Assembly (NCBI GenBank): GCA_002423265.1
Contig: DIVE01000055.1
Coordinates: 1-7,952, forward strand
Direction of reading: 5' to 3'
Source: Methylophilaceae bacterium UBA6140
Lineage (GTDB): Bacteria > Pseudomonadota > Gammaproteobacteria > Burkholderiales > Methylophilaceae
Length of the DNA: 7,952 nt
This document shows positions 1-6,594 of the stretch, in pieces (the first letter of the stretch is position 1; each line of letters starts with the position of its first letter). The notes under the pieces are model-generated. The model was given only the letters and a program-made list of their open reading frames with translations. It was not told where the DNA came from and did not search any database. Both the position numbers and the translations under genes were made by a program.

Positions 1-154
1 CCTTCCATGGCTCCGGGCCGAGCGCCCGCAGAAAGGTGGCGGTATGCGAAGTGCCGGCGCCGACCTCCATGTCGTAGGGTTGCAGCAATGTGCAGCCCTG
101 CTTGTCCCAATATTGTTGTAGCGTGAGAATGATCTCTTGAAATGTGAGTGCCAT
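1..154 (-). CDS. glyQ: Glycyl-tRNA synthetase alpha subunit, N-terminal fragment (runs off left edge)
   Basis: Only the first 51 codons lie in the window, starting at the ATG whose complement is 152-154. The translation begins [16 protein letters not shown] and continues through [18 protein letters not shown] to LRALGPEP. This matches the conserved start of the alpha subunit of the two-subunit (alpha2beta2) glycyl-tRNA synthetase. The alpha subunit carries the class II catalytic core, which makes glycyl-adenylate and charges tRNA-Gly in the cytoplasm. The gene is 39 nt downstream of lnt on the same strand, with no terminator in the gap, so co-transcription from the lnt promoter is likely. No good Shine-Dalgarno sequence is visible before the ATG. 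glyS would be expected beyond the edge, but that is inference. The family call is firm; the rest of the gene cannot be seen. Confidence 0.95.
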   Translation of the reverse strand, partial: MALTFQEIILTLQQYWDKQGCTLLQPYDMEVGAGTSHTATFLRALGPEPWK

Positions 155-193
155 TGTTATGCAAGCTGTTCTGGTTGGCGAAAGGGTTTGATT

Positions 194-1669
194 TTACTTC
201 TTTTTACGGTGCCACAAAAGGTAAAGCAGGCCTGACGCGGCGATCAGCAGAAAGAGCCGGTTGCCGAAACGGCTGTAAGGTGTGCTGCCCTCATAGCCCT
301 GAGCCTCGCCTTCGAGGATGCCGGTGCGGAAATGCGGCAGCTGCGCCAATACCTCGCCGTTGCGGTCGATGATGGCAGTGGCGCCGGTATTGGTGGCACG
401 CAGCATCATGCGGCCGGTCTCCAGCGCCCGCGCTTGGGAGATCTGCAAATGTTGATAAGCCGCTGTCGATTCACCGTACCAGGCGTCATTGCTGGTGTTG
501 ACCAATAGCGTGGCCTGCGGCAGCTGGTAGATGATTTCTTCGCCGAAGACATCTTCGTAACAGATATTGACCGCGACTTTCTGACCGGCGACTTCCAGCG
601 GCTGCTGGTCGAAGCCGCCACGGGTGAGATCGGTGAGCGGGATATTGAGCCAGTCGCGGTAGATCCAGCCGAAGACTTGTTTTAGCGGAATGAATTCGCC
701 GAACGGCACCAGATGCGTTTTGCGGTAGTGCTGACGCGGTGCGCTGCCGATGCTGAGCATGCTGTTGTAGAAGGCTTCGTTTTCGTATTCCACGACGCCG
801 TAGAGCAGATCGCCCTGCTGATTTCTGGCGTGCGCTTCGAGGCTGGCGAGATAATCGGCCGGTACGTGTTGCGAGAGCATGGGCAATGCTGTTTCCGGCA
901 GTACGATCAGCCGTGCCGCAGTGTCGGTGACCAACTGGTGGTAAATGTCGAGCGTGCGTTGCAGCTCGCCTTCCTGCCACTTGAGGTCCTGGGCGATATT
1001 GCCCTGTAACAGTGCGATGCTGACCGGCGCGCCGACGGGCGAGGTCCAGGGCACCATTTTCAGCAAGGCTCCGCCCAGCCACATTGGGAGCAACAACGAC
1101 AGTACCAGCTTCCTGCGGAAGCCGTTTGCGAAAAGGACCAGCAACGCGGCGGTGGCAGCCGTCAAGAGCGAAACGCCATAGACACCGCTGACGGGCAGGA
1201 AGCCGGCCAATGGGCTGTTGGGCGTTTGCGAATACCCGATGGCAAGCCATGGAAAGCCGGTGAATATCCAGCCGCGCACCCATTCCAGTAATGCCCACAG
1301 CAGCGGCGCGCTCAAAAGCAGAAGGGAAGAGCGTTTACTGAGCCAACCGGCCAGCAGCGGAAAGAGCGAAAGAAATGCACACAGGCAGAAGGTCGAGAAT
1401 GCAGCCATCCACCAGGGCATGCCGCCGAAATCATGCAGGCTGATGTAAATCCAGTAGATGCCGCTGATGAAAAAGCCCAGCCCGTAACTGAAGCCGAGCC
1501 ACGCGGCCTGTTTCGGTGCCGCTGCCTGTTGCCACAGATAGAACAGCCCGGCGATACCGAGAATTGTTGTGGGAAACAGATGGAAAGGGGCGAAACCCAG
1601 AACCGAGAGGCTGCCCAGTGCTGCAGCGAGTAAAAGGCGGAAGCTGTCTGAATGGAAAAGGTGGGTCAA
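194..1669 (-). CDS. lnt: Apolipoprotein N-acyltransferase, 491 aa, TTG start
   Basis: Lnt transfers an acyl chain from phospholipid to the N-terminal cysteine of apolipoproteins. It is the last step of lipoprotein maturation and acts at the periplasmic face of the inner membrane. Residues about 1-205 are a run of hydrophobic membrane segments, residues about 215-460 are the nitrilase-like domain, and a last membrane segment lies at about 470-486 before a basic tail. The expected triad is visible: E259 in VLPETALP, K317 in YRKTHLVPFGEF and C370 in NICYEDVFGEE. E325, Y371, E372 and W397 match other conserved residues. The frame stays open upstream to 1897, but that part is antisense to mscL. 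The TTG at 1669-1667 is preferred because AGGA lies 6 nt before it, a TATAAT box lies at 1703-1708, and the resulting length fits the family (about 500 aa). It is followed closely by glyQ and is divergent from mscL. Confidence 0.95.
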   Translation of the reverse strand: MTHLFHSDSFRLLLAAALGSLSVLGFAPFHLFPTTILGIAGLFYLWQQAAAPKQAAWLGFSYGLGFFISGIYWIYISLHDFGGMPWWMAAFSTFCLCAFLSLFPLLAGWLSKRSSLLLLSAPLLWALLEWVRGWIFTGFPWLAIGYSQTPNSPLAGFLPVSGVYGVSLLTAATAALLVLFANGFRRKLVLSLLLPMWLGGALLKMVPWTSPVGAPVSIALLQGNIAQDLKWQEGELQRTLDIYHQLVTDTAARLIVLPETALPMLSQHVPADYLASLEAHARNQQGDLLYGVVEYENEAFYNSMLSIGSAPRQHYRKTHLVPFGEFIPLKQVFGWIYRDWLNIPLTDLTRGGFDQQPLEVAGQKVAVNICYEDVFGEEIIYQLPQATLLVNTSNDAWYGESTAAYQHLQISQARALETGRMMLRATNTGATAIIDRNGEVLAQLPHFRTGILEGEAQGYEGSTPYSRFGNRLFLLIAASGLLYLLWHRKKK

Positions 1670-1678
1670 TTGAAATCC

Positions 1679-1707
1679 TGGACGATGAGAGAATCTTTTT
1701 GCATTAT
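1679..1707 (+). promoter_or_regulatory. Candidate mscL promoter overlapping the lnt -10 box
   Basis: On the plus strand TGGACG (1679-1684) and CATTAT (1702-1707) each match four of six sigma-70 consensus bases and are separated by 17 nt. This would start transcription near 1714, leaving a leader of roughly 38 nt before mscL. Its -10 shares bases with the minus-strand TATAAT, so the two polymerases would compete for the same core. The match is modest and the call is tentative. Confidence 0.25.
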
Positions 1708-1708
1708 A
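1703..1708 (-). promoter_or_regulatory. Probable -10 box of the lnt(-glyQ) promoter
   Basis: The minus strand reads TATAAT, a perfect sigma-70 -10 consensus, in the mscL-lnt divergent gap. Transcription would start near 1696, giving a leader of about 27 nt that contains the AGGA of the lnt ribosome site (1676-1679). The -35 region at the usual spacing is poor (AAACTT at 17 nt). The call rests on the -10 match and on position: lnt has no upstream gene on its own strand until beyond the terminator at 2195-2229. Confidence 0.5.
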
Positions 1709-1751
1709 GCGTCTGGGCAAATGCGAAGTTTCATCATCAACAGGGGATAAC

Positions 1752-2171
1752 ATGTTAAAAGAATTTAAAGCCTTCGCCATGCGTGGCAATGTGGTGGATA
1801 TGGCGGTCGGTATCATCATCGGCGCTGCATTCGGGTCTATCGTCAAATCGCTGGTCGATGACATCATCATGCCGCCGGTCGGCTTGCTGCTCGGCAATGT
1901 GGATTTCAGCGAGCTGTTCTTTGTGCTGAAGGAAGGCGCTGTCGCCGAACCCTACGCGACGCTTGCAGCAGCCAGGGAGGCGGGTGCGGTGACGCTGAAT
2001 TACGGTCTTTTCGTCAATGCCGTGGTCAGTTTCACGATTGTCGCGTTTGCCGTGTTTCTGCTGATTCGCAGCATCAACCGGCTGCGTAGCGAAGAGCCGC
2101 CAGCACCGCCGCCGGCGACGCCGGAAGACGTGCTGCTATTGCGTGAAATCCGCGATTCTTTGAAAAAATAG
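1752..2171 (+). CDS. mscL: Large-conductance mechanosensitive channel MscL, 139 aa
   Basis: MscL is a homopentameric inner-membrane channel that opens under high membrane tension and releases solutes during hypo-osmotic shock. The protein is full length (E. coli MscL is 136 aa). The amphipathic N-terminal helix and the signature [13 protein letters not shown] lead into TM1 (about residues 14-45, ending [11 protein letters not shown]). A periplasmic loop follows, then TM2 (about 83-106), a proline-rich linker (115-124, [10 protein letters not shown]) and the C-terminal bundle helix [16 protein letters not shown]. The gate residues L19 and V23 of E. coli align with M17 and I21, conservative changes. 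AGGGG lies 5 nt before the ATG. The gene is divergent from lnt, convergent with the small gene at 2289-2687, and is followed by a strong hairpin terminator. It interrupts an otherwise minus-strand gene cluster. Confidence 0.97.
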   Translation: MLKEFKAFAMRGNVVDMAVGIIIGAAFGSIVKSLVDDIIMPPVGLLLGNVDFSELFFVLKEGAVAEPYATLAAAREAGAVTLNYGLFVNAVVSFTIVAFAVFLLIRSINRLRSEEPPAPPPATPEDVLLLREIRDSLKK

Positions 2172-2194
2172 CAGTCGTAACAAGCGACCGACAG

Positions 2195-2229
2195 AAAAAA
2201 CAAAGGGCGATCAAATCGCCCTTTGTTTT
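2195..2229. terminator. Bidirectional intrinsic terminator between mscL and the small secreted-protein gene
   Basis: A perfect 15-bp inverted repeat pairs 2197-2211 (AAAACAAAGGGCGAT) with 2215-2229 (ATCGCCCTTTGTTTT) around a 3-nt CAA loop. Read on the minus strand the stem runs into six U residues (A-tract 2195-2200). Read on the plus strand it ends in UUUGUUUU before an A. It can therefore stop both mscL and the convergent gene at 2289-2687, and looks stronger in the minus direction. It also insulates lnt from the upstream operon. Confidence 0.9.
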
Positions 2230-2279
2230 ACATGTTTTGTATTTACATGTTTTGTATTTACTTGTTTTGTTTTTACATG
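2222..2279. repeat. 15-bp tandem repeat, about four copies
   Basis: Three full 15-bp units, TTTTGTATTTACATG (2235-2249), TTTTGTATTTACTTG (2250-2264) and TTTTGTTTTTACATG (2265-2279), follow a shortened copy, TTTGTTTTACATG (2222-2234). The copies differ by one or two bases. The short copy is fused to the right arm of the hairpin terminator, so the array seems to have grown from the terminator tail. It lies 9 nt beyond the stop codon of the minus-strand gene, in its 3' untranslated region, and is strikingly AT-rich against its surroundings. Confidence 0.9.
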
Positions 2280-2288
2280 AAGCCGGAT

Positions 2289-2687
2289 TTACATCGGCGG
2301 CAGGACTTCCGGCTCCGGCATTGCTGCAGGCGGCTCGGCAGAGATTCTTTCCTGCCCGTCGTGGTTCATGAAGACTACCATCACCACTTTGTCGCCGATG
2401 AAATCCAGCTCTGTGGTTTCATAGTAGGTGCCTTCGGCATCGGTATTGATGAAATGATATTGCCAGATCGAGGCGATGATCTCACCCGACGAGGCGATTT
2501 TCATGTCTTCCCTTTTTGCCGGTTCACCGAACTGCTCGATGATTTTCGCCTTGTCGTACTGGTTGATGATGGAGACGAACTCTTTTTCAGCAGTGGGTAT
2601 TTCGCTCGGCAGCGGGTTTTCCGCCGTGTTGCCGGCCATCGCTGCGCCGGAAAAAGCGAGTAATAGGGATAAGAGTAATGCGCGCAT
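2289..2687 (-). CDS. Small secreted (periplasmic) protein of unknown function, 132 aa, BamE/OmlA-like pattern
   Basis: I do not recognise a named family. Residues 1-18 form a clear Sec signal peptide (MRALLLSLLLAFSGAAMA) with an AxA site before G19. There is no lipobox cysteine, so a soluble periplasmic product is expected. The mature part has a helical stretch (about 33-52), then FGEPAKRED, then strand-like segments ASIWQYHFI (about 72-80) and TTELDFIGDKVVMVVFM (about 91-107), and a proline-rich tail (119-131). The order helix, GEP turn, WxYxF strand and a hydrophobic strand pair resembles the small BamE/SmpA/OmlA fold. That is inference from pattern only. AGGAG lies 7 nt before the ATG, and codon use fits the neighbours. 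The gene is 117 nt downstream of corC; I see no clear promoter or terminator in that gap, so read-through from the miaB-corC operon is possible. It ends at the shared terminator. Confidence 0.85.
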   Translation of the reverse strand: MRALLLSLLLAFSGAAMAGNTAENPLPSEIPTAEKEFVSIINQYDKAKIIEQFGEPAKREDMKIASSGEIIASIWQYHFINTDAEGTYYETTELDFIGDKVVMVVFMNHDGQERISAEPPAAMPEPEVLPPM

Positions 2688-2804
2688 GCCGGTGCTCCTG
2701 ATGGTTGATTGACTTCCTCTGAGATCAACAAGTTGCCCAGAGGTTACTCAGCTAGGAGCGAGCCTGTTTCGGATAAGTTCCCGGCGCTTCGGCGCATGTC
2801 GCGC

Positions 2805-3671
2805 TCAGGCGCTTTCGTCTTCGGCCGGGGCCTTCTGCTCCAGCATGTCGACGCTGATTGAATGCAGGCGGCGGCTGTCTGCGCGCAATGCGGTAAAGCA
2901 AAGGTTGTCGAACGTGACTTGTTCTCCCCGCTTCGGAAGATGGCCGAACTTGCTGACGACGAGGCCGCCGATGGTGGAGTATTCCTCGTCACTGAAGTTG
3001 GTGCCGAGCGCCTCGTTGAAGTCGGCGATCTCGGTCAGCGCCTTGACGCGATAACGGCCGTTGGCGTCACGGATGATGTTGTCTTCGGTCTCGTCGAAGT
3101 CGTATTCGTCCTCGATGTCGCCGACGATCTGCTCCAGCACGTCCTCGATCGTCACCATGCCGGCCACGCCGCCGTATTCGTCGACGACGATGGCGATGTG
3201 GTTGCGGTTGCTGCGGAACTCTTTCAGCAGTACGTTGAGGCGCTTGGATTCGGGAATGAAGACGGCCGGGCGCAGCATGTCGCGCACCTCGAAATCCTCC
3301 CCGGCGTAGTAGCGCAGCAGGTCCTTGGCGAGCAGGATGCCGATGACGTCATCCTTGTTTTCCTCGATCACCGGGAAGCGCGAGTGGGCGGTTTCGATGA
3401 CGAAGGGAATGAATTTCTCGGGCGGGTCGGTGATGTCGATGACATCCATCTGCGAGCGCGGAATCATCACATCGCGCACCTGCATTTCGGAGACTTGCAA
3501 CACGCCTTCGATCATCGACAATGCATCGGCATCGACCAGGCTATTCTCATAGGCCGAATGCAGCATTTCGATCAGTTGTTCGCGGTCTTCCGGCTCGCGC
3601 AACAGAAAGTTGCTCAAGAGCTCCAGCCATCGCGGCTTTTCATGGGGAGTCTGTTTGTCGGCTTCGCTCAT
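2805..3671 (-). CDS. corC: CorC/YbeX-type CBS-domain protein (magnesium/cobalt efflux-associated), 288 aa
   Basis: Family members of this cytoplasmic type have been linked to Mg2+/Co2+ efflux with CorA and, in the ybeZ-ybeY cluster, to ribosome metabolism; the exact activity is unsettled. The order is a short N-terminal region (1-60), a CBS pair (about 64-125 with [11 protein letters not shown] and [10 protein letters not shown], and about 130-188 with [19 protein letters not shown]), an acidic stretch (186-197), and the CorC_HlyC C-terminal domain (about 203-278 with DFNEALGT and [13 protein letters not shown]). No membrane-spanning DUF21 domain is present, as usual for CorC. The frame is open up to 3707, but the ATG at 3671-3669 (MSEADK) is preferred: it begins 1 nt after the ybeY stop, AAGGA lies 11 nt upstream, and the length matches E. 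coli CorC (292 aa). The ATG at 3680 lies almost on top of that AAGGA. Confidence 0.93.
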   Translation of the reverse strand: MSEADKQTPHEKPRWLELLSNFLLREPEDREQLIEMLHSAYENSLVDADALSMIEGVLQVSEMQVRDVMIPRSQMDVIDITDPPEKFIPFVIETAHSRFPVIEENKDDVIGILLAKDLLRYYAGEDFEVRDMLRPAVFIPESKRLNVLLKEFRSNRNHIAIVVDEYGGVAGMVTIEDVLEQIVGDIEDEYDFDETEDNIIRDANGRYRVKALTEIADFNEALGTNFSDEEYSTIGGLVVSKFGHLPKRGEQVTFDNLCFTALRADSRRLHSISVDMLEQKAPAEDESA

Positions 3672-3672
3672 A

Positions 3673-4113
3673 TCAGGCATTTTCCTTGTAGGGGTCAGGG
3701 TAGCCAAGTTTCATGACAATATAGGTTTCCAGCATTTCCATCAGTTCCGCCTGCGGCCCGGTTTCGTGGTCATAGCCATGCAGGTGCAGCACACCATGCA
3801 CGGTGAGATGTGCAAAGTGTGCTTCCGGCGTCTTGTTCTGTTCCAGCGCTTCGCGCAATATTACCGGCGCGCAGAGCACGATGTCGCCCATCAGGTGCGG
3901 TTCCTCCGCCAGCGGGAAAGTCAGCACATTGGTTGCGTAATCCTTGCCGCGATAGTCGCGATTGAGCGCGCGGCCCTCTTCTTCATCGACGATGCGGAGT
4001 GCGATCTCGGCATCCACGCGCATGGTCTTTCTTGCCCAGCGCCGGAAATTCGCCGCCGTCGGCAAACCTTCGAGCGCCGAGGCGTATTGCACATCCATGG
4101 ACAGGGCCGGCAT
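3673..4113 (-). CDS. ybeY: Endoribonuclease YbeY (rRNA maturation factor), 146 aa
   Basis: YbeY is a zinc-dependent single-strand endoribonuclease needed for 16S rRNA 3'-end maturation and 70S ribosome quality control. The UPF0054 signature [11 protein letters not shown] is intact; H106, H110 and H116 are the metal ligands. The conserved block [14 protein letters not shown] carries the arginine (R55) that corresponds to the catalytically important R59 of E. coli. The length is normal (E. coli 155 aa). The ATG overlaps the phoH stop by one base (TAATG), so translation is probably coupled; the purine-rich stretch AAGGAAG lies somewhat far upstream. A second in-frame ATG five codons later is possible but has no advantage. 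The gene ends 1 nt before corC. PhoH/YbeZ next door is a known physical partner of YbeY in other bacteria, which fits the fixed gene order. Confidence 0.95.
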   Translation of the reverse strand: MPALSMDVQYASALEGLPTAANFRRWARKTMRVDAEIALRIVDEEEGRALNRDYRGKDYATNVLTFPLAEEPHLMGDIVLCAPVILREALEQNKTPEAHFAHLTVHGVLHLHGYDHETGPQAELMEMLETYIVMKLGYPDPYKENA

Positions 4114-5096
4114 TATTTCTGCGCTTCCTTCGGCCCGGATCCGGGTGTTGTTTCATTCGCCGCCTGATCGAATTTTTCGTAGGCATTGATGATTTTCTGC
4201 ACCAGCGGATGACGCACCACATCCTCGGAGAGGAATCGCGTCATGGCGATGCCGCGTACATCCTTCAGCACTTGTTGCGCTTCGACCAGGCCGCTTTTCT
4301 GGTGGCGCGCAAGGTCGATCTGCGTGACGTCGCCGGTGACGACGGCCTTGGTACCGAAGCCGATGCGGGTGAGGAACATTTTCATCTGTTCCGGTGTGGT
4401 GTTCTGCGCCTCATCCAGAATGATGAAGCTCTGGTTGAGTGTGCGGCCTCGCATGTAGGCGAGCGGCGCAATTTCGATGGCGCCGCGTTCGAACATCTTG
4501 TTAACGCTGTCGTAGCCGGCAAGATCGTACAGGGCATCGTAAAGCGGGCGCAGATAAGGGTCGACCTTCTGAGCCAGATCACCCGGCAAAAAGCCCAGAC
4601 GTTCGCCTGCCTCGACCGCCGGCCGCACCAGTACGATGCGTTTGACGCGGTCGCGGCTCAAGGCGTCGATCGCGCTGGCCACGGCCAGATAGGTCTTGCC
4701 GGTACCGGCCGGGCCGATGCCGAAAGTGATGTCGTAATCCTGAATCTGTTGCAGGTACTCGACCTGGCGCGGCGTGCGGCCGTGCAGGTCGGGCCGGCGC
4801 GTCATCAGTACCGGCATCGCGGCAGAAGCGACCGCATCCGGGCTGAGTTTGTCCAGTTCGACCAGACCGAGCTGAATTTCCTCCAGTTCGACCGGCTTCC
4901 TGGCGCGTTCGTAGAAACTCTCCAGCAGCTGGGCGGCCAGCCCGGTGTTGTGTTTTTCGCCGCTGATGCGGAAATGCGCACCGCGCCTGGAAATGGTCAC
5001 ATCGAGTGCATCCTCGATCTGCTTGATGTTCTCGTCCAGCGTGCCGCAGAGATTGGCCAGCCGGATGTTGTCTTCGGGGGTGAGGGTGATGTCCAA
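4113..5096 (-). CDS. phoH (ybeZ): PhoH-family ATPase (YbeZ), 327 aa, TTG start
   Basis: This is a cytoplasmic P-loop NTPase of the PhoH/YbeZ type, related to the N-terminal half of superfamily I helicases. It is thought to work with YbeY in RNA processing; the name PhoH reflects phosphate-starvation induction of the E. coli paralogue. An N-terminal KH-like region (about 1-80) precedes the ATPase domain. Walker A is GPAGTGKT (128-135), Walker B is FIILDEAQN (224-232), and [10 protein letters not shown] (253-262) is a sensor-like motif. Only one start makes sense: the TTG at 5096-5094, 1 nt after the miaB TGA. An in-frame stop lies four codons upstream, and no ATG or GTG occurs near the N-terminus downstream. 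The ribosome site is weak (GAAAG), which suggests translational coupling to miaB. Length and sequence are otherwise standard. Confidence 0.94.
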   Translation of the reverse strand: MDITLTPEDNIRLANLCGTLDENIKQIEDALDVTISRRGAHFRISGEKHNTGLAAQLLESFYERARKPVELEEIQLGLVELDKLSPDAVASAAMPVLMTRRPDLHGRTPRQVEYLQQIQDYDITFGIGPAGTGKTYLAVASAIDALSRDRVKRIVLVRPAVEAGERLGFLPGDLAQKVDPYLRPLYDALYDLAGYDSVNKMFERGAIEIAPLAYMRGRTLNQSFIILDEAQNTTPEQMKMFLTRIGFGTKAVVTGDVTQIDLARHQKSGLVEAQQVLKDVRGIAMTRFLSEDVVRHPLVQKIINAYEKFDQAANETTPGSGPKEAQK

Positions 5097-5097
5097 G

Positions 5098-6480
5098 TCA
5101 GTCTTTCAATAATTCGCCGCGCAGCGTGTGCGTTTCGGCCTTGGTGATTTTTACGTCAACAAAGCGGTGCATGAGATTCATGCTGCCGGGGAAGTTGACG
5201 ATGCGGTTGTTGTCGGTACGGCCTGCCAGCTCTGCGCTGTCTTTTTTTGATACATTTTCGACCAGCACGCGTTGTATGCTGCCAACCATGCTGTCGCTGA
5301 TGGCCTTGCCCTGCGCCTCATTCAGCGCCTGCAGGCGCGCCAGGCGAGCCTGCTTGACCTCCGGCGGAGTGTCGTCCGTCAGATAGGCGGCAGGGGTTCC
5401 CGGGCGCGGGCTGTAGACGAAGCTGAAACAATAATCGAAACCGATATCTTCCATCAGTTTGATCGTGGCCTCGAAATCAGCCTCGGTTTCGCCGGGGAAG
5501 CCGACGATGAAGTCGGAGGAGAGGCAGATGTCAGGTCTTGCTGCGCGCAGCTTGCGTATAATGGATTTGTATTGCAGCGCGGTATGGTTGCGCTTCATTG
5601 CCATCAGCACGCGGTCTGAGCCTGCCTGCACCGGCAGATGAATGTGCGATACCAGTTTCGGTATGCGGGCGAAGCAGTCGATCAGGGCATCGCTCATTTC
5701 GTTCGGGTGCGAGGTGGTGAAGCGTATGCGTTCAATCCCGGGGATTTCGGCGATATATTCGATCAGCATGGCGAGGTCGACGGCTTCGCCGGTTTTTGTT
5801 TCGGCGCGGTAAGCGTTGACGTTCTGGCCCAGCAGGGTGATTTCCTTCACGCCCTGCTGCGCCAGTGCGGCAGCCTCCAGCAGCACGTCCTCGAACGGGC
5901 GCGATACTTCTTCGCCGCGTGTGTAGGGCACGACACAGAACGTGCAGTATTTGCTGCAACCTTCCATCACCGAAAGAAACGCTGCGCCGCCTTCGACGCG
6001 CGGCGGCGGCAAGTGGTCGAATTTCTCGATTTCCGGGAAGCGGATATCCACCTGCGAAACGCCGCTTTTACGGCGCGATTCAATCATTTCAGGCAGCCGG
6101 TGCAGGGTTTGCGGGCCGAACACGATGTCGACGTAAGGTGCTCGTTTGACGATGTTCTCGCCCTCCTGGCTGGCAACGCAGCCACCGACTCCGATCACCA
6201 GGTCGGGGTTCTTTTCCTTCATCGGAATGAAGCGGCCGAGATGGCTGAAGACCTTGTCTTCGGCCTTTTCGCGCACTGAGCAGGTGTTGAGCAGAATGAC
6301 GTCGGCTTCTTCCGGATTTTCCGTTTCCACCATGCCGTTATCGGCGTGCAGCAGATCGGCCATGCGCGAGGAGTCGTACTCGTTCATCTGGCATCCGAAG
6401 GTCTTGATGAACACTTTTTTTGGCGGAGTGGTTTCAGGCTGATGGCTTGCCGCCAGCGTTTGCTTGTCTGACGGGGTCAT
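5098..6480 (-). CDS. miaB: tRNA-2-methylthio-N6-isopentenyladenosine synthase MiaB, 460 aa
   Basis: MiaB is a radical-SAM enzyme that methylthiolates i6A37 in tRNAs reading UNN codons. The N-terminal MTTase domain (about 22-140) has its three cluster cysteines: C30 in [13 protein letters not shown]67 in [12 protein letters not shown] and C101 in GGCVASQEG. The radical-SAM motif is C175-C179-C182 (GCSKYCTFC), followed by [14 protein letters not shown] and TSHPNEM. A TRAM domain, presumed to bind tRNA, covers about 395-457. The sequence [22 protein letters not shown] identifies MiaB rather than RimO. The start at 6480 gives about 19 residues more than E. coli before the first conserved segment; no good Shine-Dalgarno sequence precedes it, so the exact start is less certain than the family. 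It is the first gene of the miaB-phoH-ybeY-corC operon and is divergent from cysG. Confidence 0.96.
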   Translation of the reverse strand: MTPSDKQTLAASHQPETTPPKKVFIKTFGCQMNEYDSSRMADLLHADNGMVETENPEEADVILLNTCSVREKAEDKVFSHLGRFIPMKEKNPDLVIGVGGCVASQEGENIVKRAPYVDIVFGPQTLHRLPEMIESRRKSGVSQVDIRFPEIEKFDHLPPPRVEGGAAFLSVMEGCSKYCTFCVVPYTRGEEVSRPFEDVLLEAAALAQQGVKEITLLGQNVNAYRAETKTGEAVDLAMLIEYIAEIPGIERIRFTTSHPNEMSDALIDCFARIPKLVSHIHLPVQAGSDRVLMAMKRNHTALQYKSIIRKLRAARPDICLSSDFIVGFPGETEADFEATIKLMEDIGFDYCFSFVYSPRPGTPAAYLTDDTPPEVKQARLARLQALNEAQGKAISDSMVGSIQRVLVENVSKKDSAELAGRTDNNRIVNFPGSMNLMHRFVDVKITKAETHTLRGELLKD

Positions 6481-6526
6481 TGCGGTGAATTCAATGCAGG
6501 GGAGGGGTGCAAATTTGTTCTGTAAA

Positions 6527-6555
6527 ACAATAGGTAAGCCGAAATTCTACTCCAA
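6527..6555 (-). promoter_or_regulatory. Candidate promoter for the miaB-phoH-ybeY-corC operon
   Basis: On the minus strand TTGGAG (complement of 6550-6555) and TATTGT (complement of 6527-6532) are separated by exactly 17 nt. They match three and four of six consensus bases. Transcription would begin near 6520, about 40 nt before the miaB ATG. The position is sensible in the 114-nt divergent gap, but the match is weak. An alternative -10, TAGAAT, lies a little further upstream without a good -35. Confidence 0.25.
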
Positions 6556-6581
6556 GCGGAAGCCAAAAGCGAATCTGCGCG

Positions 6582-6587
6582 TAAAAT
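6582..6587 (+). promoter_or_regulatory. Candidate -10 box of cysG, very close to its start codon
   Basis: TAAAAT matches five of six bases of the -10 consensus. It lies only 7 nt before the cysG ATG at 6595, so a transcript from it would begin at or next to the start codon. No convincing -35 box is found 16-18 nt upstream, which keeps confidence low. Confidence 0.2.
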
Positions 6588-6594
6588 ATGCCTC

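Noticed and set aside
1670..1897. N-terminal extension of lnt up to the ATG at 1897
   Set aside because: It is antisense to the start of mscL, has no membrane or family signature, and would put the TATAAT and AGGA signals inside the gene.
2223..2663. Plus-strand frame with MFCIY repeats (146 codons)
   Set aside because: It starts in the tandem repeat and then lies wholly antisense to the signal-peptide gene at 2289-2687, which has a good ribosome site; no plausible ribosome site or family is seen on the plus strand.
2715..2742. Inverted repeat CCTCTG...CAGAGG as a terminator for corC
   Set aside because: The arms are six bases with a long loop and there is no following T-run, so it does not look like an intrinsic terminator.
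2862..3716. Plus-strand frame of 284 codons
   Set aside because: It is antisense to corC; its composition (many V, D, H, G) is typical of a shadow frame.
3999..5147. Long plus-strand frame of 382 codons
   Set aside because: It is antisense to phoH and ybeY, both unmistakable. The openness comes from GC-biased third positions in the real genes.
5638..6279. Plus-strand frame of 213 codons
   Set aside because: It is antisense to the radical-SAM and MTTase domains of miaB and has no recognisable family.
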